A stretch of 64,000 bases of DNA. It comes from an uncultured Bacteroidota bacterium (lineage in GTDB: Bacteria > Bacteroidota > Bacteroidia > NS11-12g > UBA9320). Below the pieces are notes generated by a model. The model ran no database searches. It was not told the DNA's origin and saw nothing but the letters and a program-made list of their open reading frames with translations. Each line of letters opens with the position of its first letter. The first letter of the stretch is position 1. The translations under genes and the position numbers were made by a program. The stretch covers positions 1 through 64,000 of the forward strand of contig CAKZLB010000067.1 in assembly GCA_937124965.1 (NCBI GenBank). Direction: 5' to 3'. Below, piece after piece: positions 1 to 8,820 of this stretch.

Positions 1-3000
1 TTTCCTATTGCAATTGTAGATGCATTCATGAACTCAATTTCTTCTAAGTTACAGTTTCCTGATACTGAGAAGTCAGCTATAGGCTTCGCAAATTGATTTG
101 CATTCTTCGTTAACGATGCAGCACAACCTTTTAATGAAGCAGTTAATACTACTTTATAACCACCTGCTGCTGGGTATTGGTACTTTTCGTCTTTTTTGTT
201 TGAAGTAACTCCGTTTCCAAAGTCCCATGTGTAATCAATCGTTCCAGTAACACCAGATGGCAATGTTGTACTATTTATAAACGTGATGTCTTCACCAAAA
301 CATGCATTGTTTACTCGGTAGTTTACTGTTGGTACTGGGTTGATAGTCACAGTTCCCGTTTTTGAATACGTAAACTTAGGGTAGTCAAAGTTCCAAGCAG
401 TCATAGTAACTGTATACGTTCCGTATGTAGAGAATTTGTGAACTGGGTCAGAAATCGTTGAGGTATTGTTTTCTGTACCCGAGTTTGGATCTCCAAAGTC
501 CCACGTATATTCAGTAGCGCCAACATCTTGTGTCGTTTTATTGATAAACGATACAATGTCTCCATCGCAACCATCAGCTGCAACCCAATCAACTTCTGGA
601 GTGTGAGGAACAAAAATCCATCGTCCAAACGTTGAATCACAACCTGTATTGTTATCTGTTACCGTTAATCCTAACCATACCATTGAATCGGCAAGAGTCG
701 CTGATGGATCAAAACTTAAGATACCTTTCGCTGAACCTGGGTTAGCTAGCGCTGCATCCGAAGAAACATCAGTTCCTCCAGCAGTCATTGCAACAATCAC
801 AGCATCCCAATCTGTTCCGTAAGAACCATTAGCATATTTTGATGGATTTTCTACGTTGTACTCAATCTCCTTACCCGGTACAGTTACATCTGGGTTACCC
901 ATTGAACCTGCGTTAAAGTATCCTGGGAAGTTTGTTCCTTCAGATAATTCAAAGCTATGTGGTGCTGGTGTAATATCAATTGTTGTTTTTAACACGTTGT
1001 TTGAAGCATCATCATCACATGACAATCCTACTTCAATGGTGTTTGTTCCTGGCTCGTTGAACGTTGGAACCGTTGTGAAGGTGTAGTCTGTAGAAGAAGA
1101 AGCTTTTACCAAATCAATCGACTCTTCAACATGATACTCAGCCTTTGTACCTTTATTAATAGTATAATACACTTTCGCGTTTTCCATGTCTACATTAGAA
1201 CCATTGTTGAATGTGAAGGCAATTTCTTCCATATACCCACCACATTCTTTTGTTCCTTTAAACACTAAGTCAGATGCGTTGTGGTCGATCGTAAATTCAA
1301 ATGCTCCTAAATCCGGACCACATGCCGTTCGTTTTGTTCCGTCAAAATCAATATCTGCATATCCTGGTTGACCATAATTTGCAATAGCTGGATTCGTTGG
1401 AGTGTAATCATTTTTCGAAATATCCTTAAATTTTGGATCAACTGAGATGTTTGTAGTGTTTCCTACACTGTTGTTGAAGTTCGCTAGAGTTGTATGCTGG
1501 GCACTTGTCCAATAGTAGTTTGTAGACGGGTTGTTAATATAGAAGTCATTATTCTCCCAGTTCATTTCCTTGTAATTGTAGTTTGCATACATTACATAGT
1601 TATAGTATCCTGCTCTAGCAGAAATTGCGATAATGTTGTTTTTGTACGCCATATTTGTGAACGCATAATAGTGGTACGCATAGATAGCATAGTTGTAATA
1701 ATCCACATCGTCATCCATAATAATGGTGTTGTGCGTTACTTCAAGTGACCCTTGGCAGTATCCACCTTGAAGTCCGTAGTTGTAGTAATCTCCTGTGTTT
1801 TTGTAATAGATGTTATTCTTAATTGTTCCAGTCATGTAGTAATGAATGATACCATTTACACCATATAAACCAGAGTTATTATTAATCGAATTTCCTTCAA
1901 TGTTTACGTTGTTTGCAAAATACGCATACATTCCATATACATAATAACCAGCGTCATTGTTAGTGATTTCGTTTCTTAAAACCTCACCATTTGTTGCGTA
2001 ATATGGGTATAAACCATAAACATAATAGTCCGCAGCATTTTCGTAAACATCGTTATCATTACATTCAAAGTTAGTTGCGTAATATGCCCAAGGACCATAT
2101 ACATAAAGTGCTTTGTTTGAGTACACTTTGTTGTTGTTTACTTCAAAAGGTAAAGCTGCTGTACCGTAGCAACGGTAAGTGTAAGGGCTATAAACGTAGT
2201 TTGATGGAGTCAAATCATGAATTTTGTTGTCATTCCATTGAATTTGATTTGCAGTTGTTCTGCTGTTTCCATAATAATCATAACCTGCATATGAATACGT
2301 AGCACCGTTACGTTGGTGGTGAATGTCGTTTCCAATCACTTTGTGTCCACTACTGTAATACATGTAGAAATAGTGGTAGTAAACATGCTGAATGTCGTTG
2401 TTCGAAAACGTGTTGTTTCCAGTTGCATAGTTGTAATACTGGCTAAAACCATAGTAAGGGCCTGCATTATTACTTGTTTTTGAACCATTCCACAATTTGT
2501 TGCCGTCAAAAACGTTGTTTGAGCCGTGGTAACCGGTAGATGTGTTGCTTGTAGTGGATCCTGAAAAAGATACATACGAAGTAGTGTTTGATGTTCCTGT
2601 GTACGCAGAAACTAAAAACTCACATCCTTTAAACGTGTTGTTGTCTGCATAGTTATGCATCAAAACACATTTTGTGTTGTTACCTGTACCAGCTGCATCA
2701 ATCGTCAAGTTGTTAAAAGTCATGAAGTCAGCACCATTCATGTCAATAATTGCTTCTGACGTGGTAGAAGTAATTACTTCTCCGTTTCCATTAATTGTAA
2801 TTGAATTTTTTGCACTTGCGCCTTTTACAGCTTTGAATTCAACAGTTTCATTATAAGGGCCTGTCCCCTTGATAACGTTGACGGTCACTGCTCCAGAAAT
2901 ACCATTAGCACTAAGGGAATCTGCTAGGTCTGTAAACGATTTGAAGATTTTTCCGCCAGTTGCGGAATCAGAATTAATGGTGTACGTACCATTAAGTTGC

Positions 3001-3098
3001 GCCATTGCCATACCACTTACTAAAAGTAACGCAGTCGACAACAACATTCCCCGATAAAGGGACGAAAGCCATTTCGTGTTGTAAAGATGTTTTTTCAT
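1..3098 (-). CDS. Giant secreted beta-helix / PKD surface protein (3' end outside window)
   Basis: An open frame runs from ATG at 3098 on the minus strand past base 1, so at least 1032 residues are present and the C-terminus is missing. It begins with a signal peptide (KKH, then a hydrophobic core ending in GMAMA before QLNGTY). Residues about 30-500 look like a right-handed parallel beta-helix of the NosD/pectate-lyase kind: repeated short strands with N-N-x-I/F turns. Residues about 220-510 are extraordinarily rich in Tyr and Asn, with recurring YYxYG-like blocks. A beta-sandwich region follows, then two PKD-type domains with the W-D-F-G-[ND] motif (TYTWDFGDPNSG at about 870, YTWDFGNG at about 980). 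Such proteins are usually large T9SS-exported adhesins or surface proteins, but the sorting domain is not visible here. Function is inferred from architecture only. Confidence 0.85.
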   Translation of the reverse strand, partial: MKKHLYNTKWLSSLYRGMLLSTALLLVSGMAMAQLNGTYTINSDSATGGKIFKSFTDLADSLSANGISGAVTVNVIKGTGPYNETVEFKAVKGASAKNSITINGNGEVITSTTSEAIIDMNGADFMTFNNLTIDAAGTGNNTKCVLMHNYADNNTFKGCEFLVSAYTGTSNTTSYVSFSGSTTSNTSTGYHGSNNVFDGNKLWNGSKTSNNAGPYYGFSQYYNYATGNNTFSNNDIQHVYYHYFYMYYSSGHKVIGNDIHHQRNGATYSYAGYDYYGNSRTTANQIQWNDNKIHDLTPSNYVYSPYTYRCYGTAALPFEVNNNKVYSNKALYVYGPWAYYATNFECNDNDVYENAADYYVYGLYPYYATNGEVLRNEITNNDAGYYVYGMYAYFANNVNIEGNSINNNSGLYGVNGIIHYYMTGTIKNNIYYKNTGDYYNYGLQGGYCQGSLEVTHNTIIMDDDVDYYNYAIYAYHYYAFTNMAYKNNIIAISARAGYYNYVMYANYNYKEMNWENNDFYINNPSTNYYWTSAQHTTLANFNNSVGNTTNISVDPKFKDISKNDYTPTNPAIANYGQPGYADIDFDGTKRTACGPDLGAFEFTIDHNASDLVFKGTKECGGYMEEIAFTFNNGSNVDMENAKVYYTINKGTKAEYHVEESIDLVKASSSTDYTFTTVPTFNEPGTNTIEVGLSCDDDASNNVLKTTIDITPAPHSFELSEGTNFPGYFNAGSMGNPDVTVPGKEIEYNVENPSKYANGSYGTDWDAVIVAMTAGGTDVSSDAALANPGSAKGILSFDPSATLADSMVWLGLTVTDNNTGCDSTFGRWIFVPHTPEVDWVAADGCDGDIVSFINKTTQDVGATEYTWDFGDPNSGTENNTSTISDPVHKFSTYGTYTVTMTAWNFDYPKFTYSKTGTVTINPVPTVNYRVNNACFGEDITFINSTTLPSGVTGTIDYTWDFGNGVTSNKKDEKYQYPAAGGYKVVLTASLKGCAASLTKNANQFAKPIADFSVSGNCNLEEIEFMNASTIAIG

Positions 3099-3763
3099 CT
3101 GTTTTTTGTTGTTTTTTAATTAAAAATTATAACCTACTATTTGATTTTGCGCGTTGAATACGCACAAACATCACCTACGAATGTACTTGATGTGTGATGT
3201 ATAAAAATATCTAATAAGGGGTGTAAGTTTAGTAAAATACACTAAATGATTCTGAAGGCCTTGTTGATTGAGGGTTTTAAGATTTTGTAATTTGTAGTGT
3301 TGAGTTGTCTGTTGCCTAAAAGATTACAATAGTCTTCTAAATTTTACAATAGGAACACATTTCAATGACATATTAGTCTATTTGTTCCTGAAACGCAGAT
3401 CGTTTTTGTTAAGTATGCTTTTGTTGTAGTGAAATTTGCTGGATATTGATTCGTTATTTAACTCAATTTAGATAGGTTTTGTAGTATATACGCGGAGTAG
3501 CAGCTAAAAAATACAACAGATAAATATATTAGAGGCTGTTTATGTAAAATGGACGCTAGGTAGCGAAAAGTACTTTACGTGTTGGTGTTTATCTCTTTTG
3601 TGTGATGTAAAATCTGTAGTTGGTTTGTTTGCTAGAATATTTATCTAAAGAATGGTGTTTATTTTTTAATAAAAAAGGCAATACCGTACTTTGTCTAGCG
3701 AAAAAAAGGAAGTTAATTGAATTAAATACATTATAGCATTTAAACATAAAGAATCCATTTTGA
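3099..3763. other. Long AT-rich non-coding stretch upstream of the beta-helix gene
   Basis: About 660 bases without a convincing gene on either strand. It must carry the promoter and leader of the minus-strand beta-helix gene that starts at 3098. One small foldable segment is visible at 3544-3578: an outer GTAAA/TTTAC pair encloses CGCT-AGGT-AGCG. Nothing else in it was recognised. Confidence 0.5.
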
Positions 3764-3856
3764 CCGCAGTGATGCGGACATACAAGTTAAGTTAAACCTA
3801 AGTAATTAGGAAAGTATTACCTACAACTCCGGGCATTACCTCCCGGAGTTTTTTTT
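3764..3856 (+). ncRNA. Candidate small RNA: two GNRA-type hairpins plus intrinsic terminator
   Basis: Three perfect stem-loops follow one another on the + strand with no coding frame. CCGCA-GTGA-TGCGG lies at 3764-3777, CCTAA-GTAA-TTAGG at 3797-3810, and a 9-bp stem followed by eight T residues at 3825-3856. GTGA and GTAA are both GNRA tetraloops, the kind expected in a functional RNA. The terminator points right, and no + strand gene lies upstream within the window, so it should end a non-coding transcript. No clear promoter was identified and the 5' end is unknown. It could also be the conserved 3' part of a longer RNA. The family was not recognised. Confidence 0.5.
3825..3856 (+). terminator. 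Strong intrinsic terminator without an upstream gene
   Basis: Stem AACTCCGGG (3825-3833) pairs perfectly with CCCGGAGTT (3842-3850) around an 8-nt loop and is followed by a T run at 3849-3856. In the opposite direction there is no T run, so it works rightward only. It belongs to the RNA candidate just upstream. Confidence 0.85.
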
Positions 3857-3898
3857 ACTCTGTTTTACGGAAATGCACCAACTAAATATCGCTAACAT

Positions 3899-3931
3899 AA
3901 AAATGGCTTCCAACGAGTTGTAAGAAGCCAT
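3899..3931 (-). terminator. Terminator of the gingipain-like gene
   Basis: Stem ATGGCTTC (3903-3910) pairs with GAAGCCAT (3924-3931). On the minus strand it is followed by five T (A run 3899-3903). It lies just downstream of the stop at 3977. A second 8-bp palindrome, TTAATGGT/ACCATTAA, sits between them at 3942-3963. Confidence 0.7.
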
Positions 3932-3976
3932 AGTATTTTTGTTAATGGTCATCTTAACCATTAAAATCAAATAACT

Positions 3977-5974
3977 TTATTGTATCATCAATCGGCTAGA
4001 AGCATTGTTTATTTTGACGAAGTAAAGTCCAGCTGTTAGATTCGATACGTCTATACGTAAAGATTCAGAATCGTATGAGTTAACGACTTGTTTAAGTACA
4101 GCTCTTCCGCTTGCATCAATTACTTCTAAGTTTGCTTTGTGATACGTATCGCTCTTGAAACTAATACGCACATACGATGATGCTGGATTCGGATATACTT
4201 GGATATCTGAAACGTTAGAAAGTAACGGGTCAATGCTTGTATTTATTAAGTCTTCAACCATTCCAAAACTACCCTGGCCTAAGTTGTAGAAACTGCCTGA
4301 ATTTGTATTTTCAAGTCGAGTGGATCGTACCATATAATAAACGGTGCCTTGGTGCGGCGCAGTGTGAGCGAAGCTAGTGTTAGTTATAGGTTGCGCAGTT
4401 GCTTTGACAAAAGGCCCCATTGAGTCTTTGCTGTAATACACGTAATAACCATCTACATTGTCGATTGAGGCTGTCCACGAAATCAAGGCTGTTTTGTCGC
4501 CATCTTGCTTGGCAACTTTAACGTCTGTGGCTGGAGCAATTATGTTTAAGTGTAATGTAGGATCGCCCATTAAAGCTACATGGATTTGATTTCTAAAATT
4601 ACGGGCGTCGTATAGTGTTGTATTGTTTTGAGTTAACCGAGCACAATAACCTGTTGTTTGATTTAGTGCTAACGGGTAAAAGTGCCAATTTGGTCGCCCA
4701 GCCCATGCATTGGTTAAACCACCTTTTTCAACAGCTAAAGGTGCTCGTAAGAAATTGTTATCGATGTCCCAGTTCCCGAAAAAACTGCCAAACAACATAT
4801 TAAAATATGCTGCTGAATTATTGGTTACAAAATCAGATGTTTTTCCAACACCGCCACAAGACGTATAACTTCCTGGCCCAGTGCCATGTGCAACAAGGTA
4901 TTGCTCATCTTTTGTTGTCGTCATGTAATCGTTTTGATTGATGTTGTCAATTCCGACCATTGCACCAAAGCTTCTATAACCACTTGCTCCAAATTGCTCT
5001 CCGCCGTTTGCAGCGAAATTTTCGTCAACTAACGCTTTCATTACAGGTTTGGTTATTCCATGCCTGTAGTTGTGACTTTTAGTAATGTACTGTTGTGTTA
5101 ATTCAACTTCATTTTTCGAAAATGCTGGAAGGTTCGATAAATCTACACGACCAATATTTAGTTCCACCTTTCCGGGCAAAACAATCTGATCAAACTTTCC
5201 ATCACTTGGTTCATTTTTAGTGTGAGAGCGAGTGCCAGTTGTTACTGAGTAAACGTCACTCCAACTACCTGTAAATACGCCATAATAAGCATCTGCTGCC
5301 CAAGCTCCACAATGATCACCAACACCTGCTTTGTGTCCATCTGGTGGAACAACCCAATATGTGTCTTCGCAATAAATTCCGCTATACGGAACTGCAACAT
5401 GACCTAAAATATAAACGTGCTCTAATGTTGCATGTTGCTTTTTGAAGTCTTCGATTTTAGTTTTAATAGCAATATGGTCGACAGTTTGAGCAACTGAATA
5501 TTCTAGTACTTGATATCCATCACCCACTAAATCTTTTTTAAGCATGGATAGCTCAGCAGGAATTTGCGACCCCAAAGCACTGTCAACCACTAAAAGTACC
5601 TTTCCTCTATCGTGAATTGCTTCAACTTTAGCACCGGCAGTAACATAGCCATAGCCTGTTAAACCACCGTCTCCAGTTTTTACTAAATGGTAGTCATACA
5701 TTTTACCTGCTTCTATGGTATTGTCGGTATAAGTAGAATCATCCGCACCTAAGGTTGCGATTGCATTACCCCAACTTTCTGCACCAAAATCTTTTCGAAA
5801 AATTGAATATGAATTAACGTCCGATACTGGAGTAAACTTTAACGTAATTTCTGTGCCAGCTGAATTTGCTGTTGCTTGTGTTGAAATACTAAATTTATCA
5901 GAACCTTGCCCAAACGACAAACTTGAAATAAATAGTAGCGCAACAAAAAAACTAGATTTTGTAATGTTTTGCAT
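3977..5974 (-). CDS. Gingipain-like (peptidase C25 fold) secreted protein with T9SS sorting domain, probable Cys-to-Ser change
   Basis: 665 residues. An N-terminal signal peptide ends near SLSFGQ. Residues about 25-110 look like an FN3-type sandwich. Residues about 120-490 match the caspase-like C25 layout: GKVLLVVD strand, GHVAVPYSG, the AADAYYG segment, NIGRVDLS, a His in HGTG (H363), then the LFGSFFGNWD strand where family members carry S-C-x-x-G. Here Ser397 falls where the catalytic Cys is expected, 34 residues after the His (33 in gingipain R). FN3 follows at about 500-580, and a type A T9SS sorting domain closes the protein (VYPNPASSYVRI, GLYFVKI). The likely location is the cell surface or medium. 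The Cys replacement suggests a non-catalytic protein, but alignment by eye may be off. The gene is followed by its own terminator. Confidence 0.8.
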   Translation of the reverse strand: MQNITKSSFFVALLFISSLSFGQGSDKFSISTQATANSAGTEITLKFTPVSDVNSYSIFRKDFGAESWGNAIATLGADDSTYTDNTIEAGKMYDYHLVKTGDGGLTGYGYVTAGAKVEAIHDRGKVLLVVDSALGSQIPAELSMLKKDLVGDGYQVLEYSVAQTVDHIAIKTKIEDFKKQHATLEHVYILGHVAVPYSGIYCEDTYWVVPPDGHKAGVGDHCGAWAADAYYGVFTGSWSDVYSVTTGTRSHTKNEPSDGKFDQIVLPGKVELNIGRVDLSNLPAFSKNEVELTQQYITKSHNYRHGITKPVMKALVDENFAANGGEQFGASGYRSFGAMVGIDNINQNDYMTTTKDEQYLVAHGTGPGSYTSCGGVGKTSDFVTNNSAAYFNMLFGSFFGNWDIDNNFLRAPLAVEKGGLTNAWAGRPNWHFYPLALNQTTGYCARLTQNNTTLYDARNFRNQIHVALMGDPTLHLNIIAPATDVKVAKQDGDKTALISWTASIDNVDGYYVYYSKDSMGPFVKATAQPITNTSFAHTAPHQGTVYYMVRSTRLENTNSGSFYNLGQGSFGMVEDLINTSIDPLLSNVSDIQVYPNPASSYVRISFKSDTYHKANLEVIDASGRAVLKQVVNSYDSESLRIDVSNLTAGLYFVKINNASSRLMIQ

Positions 5975-6136
5975 GTAAATGATATTTTATCCTAAAAACG
6001 AAGATACTAAAACTAGTGTCATCTATATTTCTGGGATATCAAATTATATGCAATTCGTTAGAAAAGCGTCCTTTGTTGTGTTCATCTGTGTAATTTGATG
6101 ACTGATTTTGCGTTATAATCAGACAAAAAACTATTA

Positions 6137-7051
6137 ATGAAACATCTACTAACACTGAGCATTGTCATAACTACACTTGTAATGATTATTACGGGGTTTA
6201 AATTTCCATTAAGTAATTCCTCCTCTAAAAACCTTCCAGAAGGTTATGTTAATATTCCAGAAGGTGCAGTGATTATTCGAACGAACTATGACGACTCAAG
6301 ACCTGTAATCATGGATTCTACTGAAGCATTTTATATTGCTTCAGCGGAGGTCAGTAATAGCCAGTACATCGAATTCCTAGGAGACCTGAAAGCGACAGGC
6401 AAACTTGATGAATATCACAAAAACCTACCCGACACAACCGTTTGGAGAGACTTGCTAGCGTATAATGAACCTTATGTAATGTATTATTTTCGACATGATG
6501 CCTATATGAACTATCCAGTCGTTGGAGTGTCGAAGGTGCAAGCTCAAAACTATGCCGCTTGGAAAACAAAGAAGCATAAGGAAGCACATCCATTATCAAA
6601 TATTTCTTTTCAATTGCCAACCAAGAAACAATGGAAAAGAGCAGCACGCGGTGCAAACAATTATCGATACTCAAATGGGGCTTACCTTAGAGGTGATGCC
6701 AACGAAAAGGATCGAAGAATGAGATATAAGTTTTTATATAATTTTAAATATACTGGACCAGAAGCGGTTCATAGGGATGAAGAGTCGCGAAAATATTCGG
6801 TTGTGTATGTTGGATTAGGGCAGCTAGAGGATGATGGTGCTTTAATAACAACTCAGGTTAAAAGTTATTGGCCAAATGAGTTTGGTGTCTATAATATGTG
6901 CGGTAATGTGGCAGAACTTGTTGAAGATGATAGCGTTGCAATGGGCGGAAGTTGGAATGACCCCGGTTTTGATGTACGGGTTGAAAGTATGCAAAATGCA
7001 AATAAACCAACTTCAACAATCGGATTTAGATTAATTGCAGTGTCAAAATAA
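6137..7051 (+). CDS. Formylglycine-generating-enzyme-fold (SUMF1/GldK-like) exported protein
   Basis: 304 residues with an N-terminal hydrophobic segment (LTLSIVITTLVMIITG) acting as signal peptide or anchor. There is no lipobox Cys. The rest is the FGE-sulfatase fold: opening IPEGAVIIRTNYDD, SAEVSNSQYIEFL, PVVGVSKVQAQNYAAW, LPTKKQWKRAARG, NEFGVYNMCGNVAELVED, MGGSWND and closing GFRLIAV. The paired cysteines used by true formylglycine-generating enzymes near the C-terminus are absent, so a structural role like GldK/PorK, or an unknown enzyme, is more likely. The next gene on the same strand encodes a mono-haem lipoprotein 25 bases downstream and is probably co-transcribed. Confidence 0.85.
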   Translation: MKHLLTLSIVITTLVMIITGFKFPLSNSSSKNLPEGYVNIPEGAVIIRTNYDDSRPVIMDSTEAFYIASAEVSNSQYIEFLGDLKATGKLDEYHKNLPDTTVWRDLLAYNEPYVMYYFRHDAYMNYPVVGVSKVQAQNYAAWKTKKHKEAHPLSNISFQLPTKKQWKRAARGANNYRYSNGAYLRGDANEKDRRMRYKFLYNFKYTGPEAVHRDEESRKYSVVYVGLGQLEDDGALITTQVKSYWPNEFGVYNMCGNVAELVEDDSVAMGGSWNDPGFDVRVESMQNANKPTSTIGFRLIAVSK

Positions 7052-7076
7052 TTATTAATATTTGACGCTTTCACTT

Positions 7077-7451
7077 ATGAGAGTATCGTTTTTATTACTT
7101 ATAGCAATGTCATTTGCTTTATTCGCGTGTAATGCACGAAAATCAACCATTGAAGAAACTCACGAACCACCTGCTGATGCGCAGTTTGTTTGTGTTGACA
7201 CAATTTCTTATTCGTCAAGCATTAAACAAATTTTTGAAGCTCGCTGTATAAAATGTCATTCTGGACCTCGAGCTGCAGGAGGCATTGATTTAACAACGTA
7301 TGAGAACGCATCAAAAGTGGTCGACTTCCGTTTATTATGCGTAATTAATTGGGAAGATAATTGCAACCGAATGCCTCCTTTGGGAGGACAATTAACCGAG
7401 TTGCAGCGAAACCTGATTGAGTGCTGGTTAGAAAATGGGAAGAAAAACTAA
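7077..7451 (+). CDS. Small mono-haem cytochrome c-like lipoprotein
   Basis: 124 residues starting at ATG 7077. A TTG five codons upstream is in frame, but the ATG gives the better signal peptide: MRVSF, a hydrophobic core, then lipobox LFAC with Cys18. The haem motif is CIKCH (C57, C60, H61) in the context IFEARCIKCHSG. RMPPLGG near residue 98 offers a Met axial ligand, and the chain ends soon after LIECWLENG. This is the class of small cytochrome domains seen in planctomycete and Bacteroidota lipoproteins. It is probably anchored on the periplasmic side as an electron carrier; its partner is unknown. It follows the FGE-fold gene, suggesting a two-gene unit, and ends exactly where the convergent PKD gene ends. 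Confidence 0.85.
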   Translation: MRVSFLLLIAMSFALFACNARKSTIEETHEPPADAQFVCVDTISYSSSIKQIFEARCIKCHSGPRAAGGIDLTTYENASKVVDFRLLCVINWEDNCNRMPPLGGQLTELQRNLIECWLENGKKN

Positions 7452-8774
7452 TTAATTCTTGATTAGCTTCGATTGGTACACGGAATCTCCTTCTTTTACT
7501 TCAAGGATGTATACTCCTTGTGCAATGTTCGTTACATCCATTTCGATGCTTTGTTGACCGGATTGACTCAGAATTCGCTCTCCGTTAGATGCATATATTG
7601 ATACATCAATCGTTGAATTCGGACTCTTCGTTTCAATATGAACCAAATTACTTGTTGGATTTGGATAAATTGAAATATTGTCATTCGACAAGTCACTGAT
7701 CGAAACACTTCCAATAATGATGTAGTCAACTTTCGTTGTTTCAGCAGACCCATTGTCGTCCGTTGCTTTCAAGGTAATTGAGTATTCTCCATCTTTTTGA
7801 AATACAACTTTCGGGTCTGAATCTGTGTTCGATGTTCCATTTACAAAAATTGCTGTCGACGGTTCTATAGTCCACAGGTAACTTAAGTTGTCGCCCGTTG
7901 ACTTATTAGTAAATGATATTACTTGTCCAGAATTACTGGATGTTTTATCAGCTTCAAAATCAACAACTATTGGAGTTTCTTTAGACCATTCGTTTCTGTA
8001 CACAACTGAGGTAGGTGTAAATGTTCCTAACGCTTCGTTGCCAGTAATCATTAATATGGGTATCTCCTCAGTGGTCGAAAGCCATTTGTATTCGATTCTT
8101 TTAATTCGTTGCCCAATACTAATGGATGGCGTTGAAATTCTCATTGAATCAAACTCGTCAATAACACTTTTTACTCGAATACACTCAATGTCTTTACCGT
8201 ATGGTGTGGTAATCGTTCCCCACCCGTCGACAGTCGTTACTCGTGTTCCAGTTCTTATAAAAGAACCGAGTTTTATTCCAACTGATATTGGAACTTCAAC
8301 ATCAAACGTAGTTGAATCTTTATCGCCATATTCAAGTGGGAACAAATAAATTTCATCAGGATCAGAATGTTTTCCAGTTTGAGGTAATGGGAATGCTGCA
8401 AATTGAAATCCTATTCCAACATCACGATAAGAAGCATTACTTGTTTGGTAAAAGTTATAGATGTTTTTTAATTGAAAATCACTAAATCCTAGAGTGTCCA
8501 TTAATTTTTTACCAACTGCTGTGAAACCAAAATTAAGAAGGTAGGGCGTCTTTAAACTTGAAGTATATTCTTCCTCGCCGTCGCCTATAGACGATAAATC
8601 TGAATAATCCCATGATACGTCTGCTCCGGTTTTAGAATACTCTATGTTTATTGGGCTTGCATTCGAATACTCAATTGCATCACCATTTGACGGCATGTGA
8701 TTTTTAGTAATACTGATTTGAGCTAAGACCGAGGTTGCCCACATGAGGCAAGTAATCATTGAAATTCGTAACAT
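7452..8774 (-). CDS. Secreted PKD-domain protein with T9SS sorting domain
   Basis: 440 residues when started at ATG 8774; an in-frame TTG three codons earlier is less likely. A signal peptide ends at SVLAQ. Residues about 20-260 are a beta-rich region of unknown type. A PKD domain lies at about 265-350 (TSSNSGQVISFTNKS, LSYLWTI, DGEYSITLKATD). The type A sorting domain begins near NISIYPNPTSN and ends GVYILEVKEGD. It is a typical surface-attached or released T9SS substrate of unknown activity. It converges with the cytochrome gene (stop codons adjacent) and is divergent from the M1 aminopeptidase gene across 46 bases. Confidence 0.85.
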   Translation of the reverse strand: MLRISMITCLMWATSVLAQISITKNHMPSNGDAIEYSNASPINIEYSKTGADVSWDYSDLSSIGDGEEEYTSSLKTPYLLNFGFTAVGKKLMDTLGFSDFQLKNIYNFYQTSNASYRDVGIGFQFAAFPLPQTGKHSDPDEIYLFPLEYGDKDSTTFDVEVPISVGIKLGSFIRTGTRVTTVDGWGTITTPYGKDIECIRVKSVIDEFDSMRISTPSISIGQRIKRIEYKWLSTTEEIPILMITGNEALGTFTPTSVVYRNEWSKETPIVVDFEADKTSSNSGQVISFTNKSTGDNLSYLWTIEPSTAIFVNGTSNTDSDPKVVFQKDGEYSITLKATDDNGSAETTKVDYIIIGSVSISDLSNDNISIYPNPTSNLVHIETKSPNSTIDVSIYASNGERILSQSGQQSIEMDVTNIAQGVYILEVKEGDSVYQSKLIKN

Positions 8775-8820
8775 TGCTAACAATTAGTTAATCTATATTT
8801 TTACGAATTTAACAAGAACT

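Noticed and set aside
1500-2450. Apparent tandem DNA repeat or CRISPR-like array in the TAGTTGTAATA-rich region
   Set aside because: The similarity comes from Tyr/Asn codons in the beta-helix frame; unit length is irregular and there are no constant repeats separated by unique spacers.
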